This document shows positions 37,340 to 39,339 of a stretch of 39,339 nt of DNA, piece after piece; positions within the stretch are counted from its first letter, which is position 1; every line of letters starts with the position of its first letter. This stretch comes from an uncultured cyanobacterium (GTDB lineage Bacteria > Cyanobacteriota > Cyanobacteriia > PCC-6307 > Cyanobiaceae): assembly GCA_903858015.1 (NCBI GenBank), contig CAIOGZ010000090.1, positions 1 through 39,339 of the forward strand, given 5' to 3'. The notes beneath the pieces are model-generated. The model was given only the letters and a program-made list of their open reading frames with translations. It was not told the DNA's origin and ran no database searches. The position numbers and the translations under genes are program-made.

Positions 37340-37715
37340 GGGGCGGATGGGTTGACGCGAAGCGATGTGGCCATCTTGCCGGAGAGCGATCGCCCCCCAA
37401 TGCCACCAGCCTGCGGGCGTGGTGGTCGAACCCCATGACCTTGAGACGAATCGCCAGCAGCTGGTTCCCATCGCTTGGCCGCACCGCATCGCTTCCGGCT
37501 GGCGCTGGTGCCGCTGGATCGGGAGCGGGATTCGTTACCGGTGGATGGGAGGGGCGTTAACTACGGACTTCCCATGCCTTGGCGTTGCTGGTTGCTATGG
37601 CAATGCAAGCATTACAACCGGAAGTCAGCCCATGTCCCCCGCCCCCTCCAAGGCCCCCTTCACTTCATCACTGCTGACATAGTTGATAGATTAGGTTCTT
37701 GCCTATGCTCTATCC
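37340..37715. other. Intergenic region before the psbDC operon end
   Basis: No supported gene is found. One GCGATCGC octamer (HIP1) lies near 37386. The part from about 37600 is AT-rich. Open frames on both strands (for example plus 37475-37720) lack family-like sequence. Confidence 0.4.
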
Positions 37716-37749
37716 AATAAAAAAAGTCCCCGGGGTTAGCCGGAGACTT
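37716..37749 (-). terminator. Intrinsic terminator of the psbD-psbC operon
   Basis: On the minus strand AAGTCTCCGG-CTAACC-CCGGGGACTT forms a 10-bp stem (one G-T pair, plus 37724-37749) running into a T-rich tail (plus 37716-37725). It lies 55 bases after the psbC stop. Confidence 0.9.
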
Positions 37750-37804
37750 CATTCGTTCGTCGAGGAGGTTGCTGGAACCGATGGGGGTTTTAGCAGCTTT
37801 CGAC

Positions 37805-39193
37805 TCAGTCCAGATCCGGCATGGCCAGGGTGGGTTCGGCCTGACGGTCGATGCCCTTTTCAAAGCCGGCGGCGGCAGCACGGGCCCGGCCGGCATGCCA
37901 GAGGTGACCCACCAGGAAGAAGAAGGCCAGCACGAACTGGGTCGCGGCAAGCCACTGGCGGATGTTGACGAAGTTCACCGAGTTGGGCTCGGTGATGATG
38001 CCACCAACGGAATTGAGCGAGGCGTTGGGGGCGTGGGTCATGTACTCAGCCGCACGACGCACCTGCCAGGGCTGGATGTCGTTCTGGAGTTTGTCGAGGC
38101 TGAGGCCATTGGGGCCGCGCAGCGGCTCCAGCCAGGGACCGCGGAAATCCCAGAAACGCATCGTTTCACCACCAAAGATGATCTCTCCAGTGGGGGAGCG
38201 CATCAGGTATTTGCCGAGGCCGGTCGGGCCCATGGCTGAACCGATGTTGGCTCCGAGGCGTTGGTCGCGCACCAGGAAAGTGAAGCTCTGGGCCTGGGAG
38301 GCTTCGGCGTTGGTGGGGCCGTAGAACTCTGACGGGTAGGCGGTGTTGTTGAACCAGATGTAGGCCGAAGCCACGAAGCTCATCAGGCTCAGGGCACCGA
38401 GGCTGTAGCTCAGGTAGGCCTCACCATTCCAGATGAAGGCGCGCCGCACCCAGCCGAAGGGCTTGGTGACCACGTGCCAGATGCCGCCAAAGATGCAGAT
38501 CAGGCCGATCCAGATGTGGCCACCGATGATGTCCTCCATGGAGTTCACACCGATGATCCAGCCCTCGCCACCAAAGGGAGCTTTGGTGAGGTAGCCGAAG
38601 ATCACACCGGGGTCGAGGGTGGGATTGGAGATCAACCGCACATCCCCGCCGCCGGGGGCCCAGGTGTCATAGACGCCGCCAAAGAACATCGCCTTGAACA
38701 CCAGCAGCAGCGCACCAACACCGAGAAGGATGAGGTGGTAGCCGATGATGTTGGTCATCTGGTTCTTATCGCGCCAATCTTGCGAGAAGAAGGCCGAATA
38801 GTTCTCCAGAATCTCAGGTCCCCGCAGGGCGTGATAAAGACCACCAACGCCGAGCACAGCCGAACTGATCAGGTGGAGCACGCCCACCACAAAGAACGGA
38901 TAGAGGTTGGTGACTTCACCACCGGGACCAACGCCGTAGCCCAGGGTGGCGACGTGGGGGAACAGGATCAGACCCTGTTCATACATGGGCTTGTCGAAGG
39001 TGAAGTGGCTCACCTCAAACAGCATCATCGCGCCCGCCCAGAACACCATCAGACCGGCATGGGCCACATGGGCACCCAGCAGGCGACCGGAGAGATTGAT
39101 CAGGCGAGCGTTGCCAGCCCACCAGGCATAGCCGGTGGAGTCGAGGTCTTTGCCGCCGACGGAGACAAGACCGGGATTAAAGGGCGTTTCCAC
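37805..39193 (-). CDS. psbC: Photosystem II CP43 chlorophyll-binding protein
   Basis: This 462-residue core antenna protein of photosystem II has six TM helices and a large lumenal loop between the last two. Conserved features include [51 protein letters not shown] and the lumenal [14 protein letters not shown], in which the Glu (a ligand of the oxygen-evolving cluster) and the Arg of the RGPW stretch are kept. The start is the GTG at 39193 (reading ETPFNPG), inside the end of psbD, as is standard; an upstream open extension was rejected. Confidence 0.98.
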   Translation of the reverse strand: METPFNPGLVSVGGKDLDSTGYAWWAGNARLINLSGRLLGAHVAHAGLMVFWAGAMMLFEVSHFTFDKPMYEQGLILFPHVATLGYGVGPGGEVTNLYPFFVVGVLHLISSAVLGVGGLYHALRGPEILENYSAFFSQDWRDKNQMTNIIGYHLILLGVGALLLVFKAMFFGGVYDTWAPGGGDVRLISNPTLDPGVIFGYLTKAPFGGEGWIIGVNSMEDIIGGHIWIGLICIFGGIWHVVTKPFGWVRRAFIWNGEAYLSYSLGALSLMSFVASAYIWFNNTAYPSEFYGPTNAEASQAQSFTFLVRDQRLGANIGSAMGPTGLGKYLMRSPTGEIIFGGETMRFWDFRGPWLEPLRGPNGLSLDKLQNDIQPWQVRRAAEYMTHAPNASLNSVGGIITEPNSVNFVNIRQWLAATQFVLAFFFLVGHLWHAGRARAAAAGFEKGIDRQAEPTLAMPDLD

Positions 39194-39339
39194 GGGGAAG
39201 AACCTCTTCAGGGAAGACGAATTGTTCGTGGGGCTGGTCGGCGGGCGCCATCCAGGCGCGCAGACCTTCATTGAGCAGGATGTTTTTGGTGTAGAAGGTT
39301 TCGAACTCGGGGTCCTCGGCGGCGCGGATCTCCTGGGAC
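39177..39339 (-). CDS. psbD: Photosystem II D2 protein, C-terminal end (cut by window edge)
   Basis: The minus strand enters from the right edge coding for the D2 C-terminus: [19 protein letters not shown], then [19 protein letters not shown] and [14 protein letters not shown], with TAA at 39177-39179. This matches the conserved D2 end. The last 17 bases overlap the psbC start, the well-known psbD-psbC arrangement. Confidence 0.97.
   Translation of the reverse strand, partial: SQEIRAAEDPEFETFYTKNILLNEGLRAWMAPADQPHEQFVFPEEVLPRGNAL

Noticed and set aside
37050-37484. Minus-strand frame of 144 codons overlapping the coiled-coil gene
   Set aside because: The reading frame used in the annotation gives a TM and a coiled coil; this one becomes Arg/Pro-rich after its first 40 codons.
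37475-37720. 81-codon plus-strand frame before psbC
   Set aside because: No recognisable feature, and it runs into the psbC terminator region.
39194-39271. 26-codon N-terminal extension of psbC
   Set aside because: It lies within psbD and does not resemble CP43; the conserved GTG at 39193 gives the normal start.

Overview
The window is 39.3 kb of GC-rich, gene-dense chromosome from a picocyanobacterium of the Synechococcus/Cyanobium type. The evidence is the photosystem II pair psbD-psbC with the usual reading-frame overlap, cyanobacterium-style pilM-pilN-pilO-pilQ without pilP, a DUF3747 secreted protein, an ABC1/UbiB kinase, pentapeptide repeats, and the secE-nusG-rplK-rplA-rplJ-rplL block preceded by a ClpB. 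I saw no rRNA, tRNA, CRISPR array, IS element or phage gene. The genus assignment is inference.

Layout. 1-3.4 kb: start of a secreted protein (cut by the window edge), a ylqF GTPase coupled to a universal stress protein, and pgk. 3.4-9.1 kb: secreted or unknown proteins, an alpha/beta hydrolase, and an apparent operon of secreted protein, OmpR-type regulator and histidine kinase, followed by a small secreted gene broken in a homopolymer. 9.2-12.6 kb: murG, a CobD-like aminotransferase overlapping it tail to tail, and a pentapeptide-repeat protein. 12.6-17.7 kb: the type IV pilus alignment and secretin operon. 17.9-20.9 kb: pyrD, rnhA and a DUF3747 protein. 20.9-28.5 kb: a candidate small RNA, then the transcription/translation operon clpB-secE-nusG-rplK-rplA-(SGNH hydrolase)-rplJ-rplL with several structured spacers. 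28.6-30.7 kb: gloA and eno. 30.7-33.9 kb: a compositionally different insert with an aldo/keto reductase and a GMC oxidoreductase. 34.1-37.3 kb: a YidB-like protein, an ABC1 kinase and two unknown proteins. 37.8-39.3 kb: psbC and the end of psbD.

Most genes are core housekeeping. The accessory signals that stand out are: (1) the GMC/aldo-keto reductase pair between eno and the ABC1 kinase, whose different base composition begins inside the 3' half of eno; (2) an SGNH hydrolase inside the ribosomal-protein operon; (3) a secreted-protein/two-component operon with a homopolymer-frameshifted secreted gene behind it; (4) a roughly 97-nt candidate small RNA with a strong terminator and a site complementary to the conserved Yfr1 core as I remember it; and (5) a three-way-junction leader before rplJ. 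Nothing here proves a wholly new system. The redox pair and the two-component cluster are the best leads.

All assignments come from reading the sequence; no database search was run.
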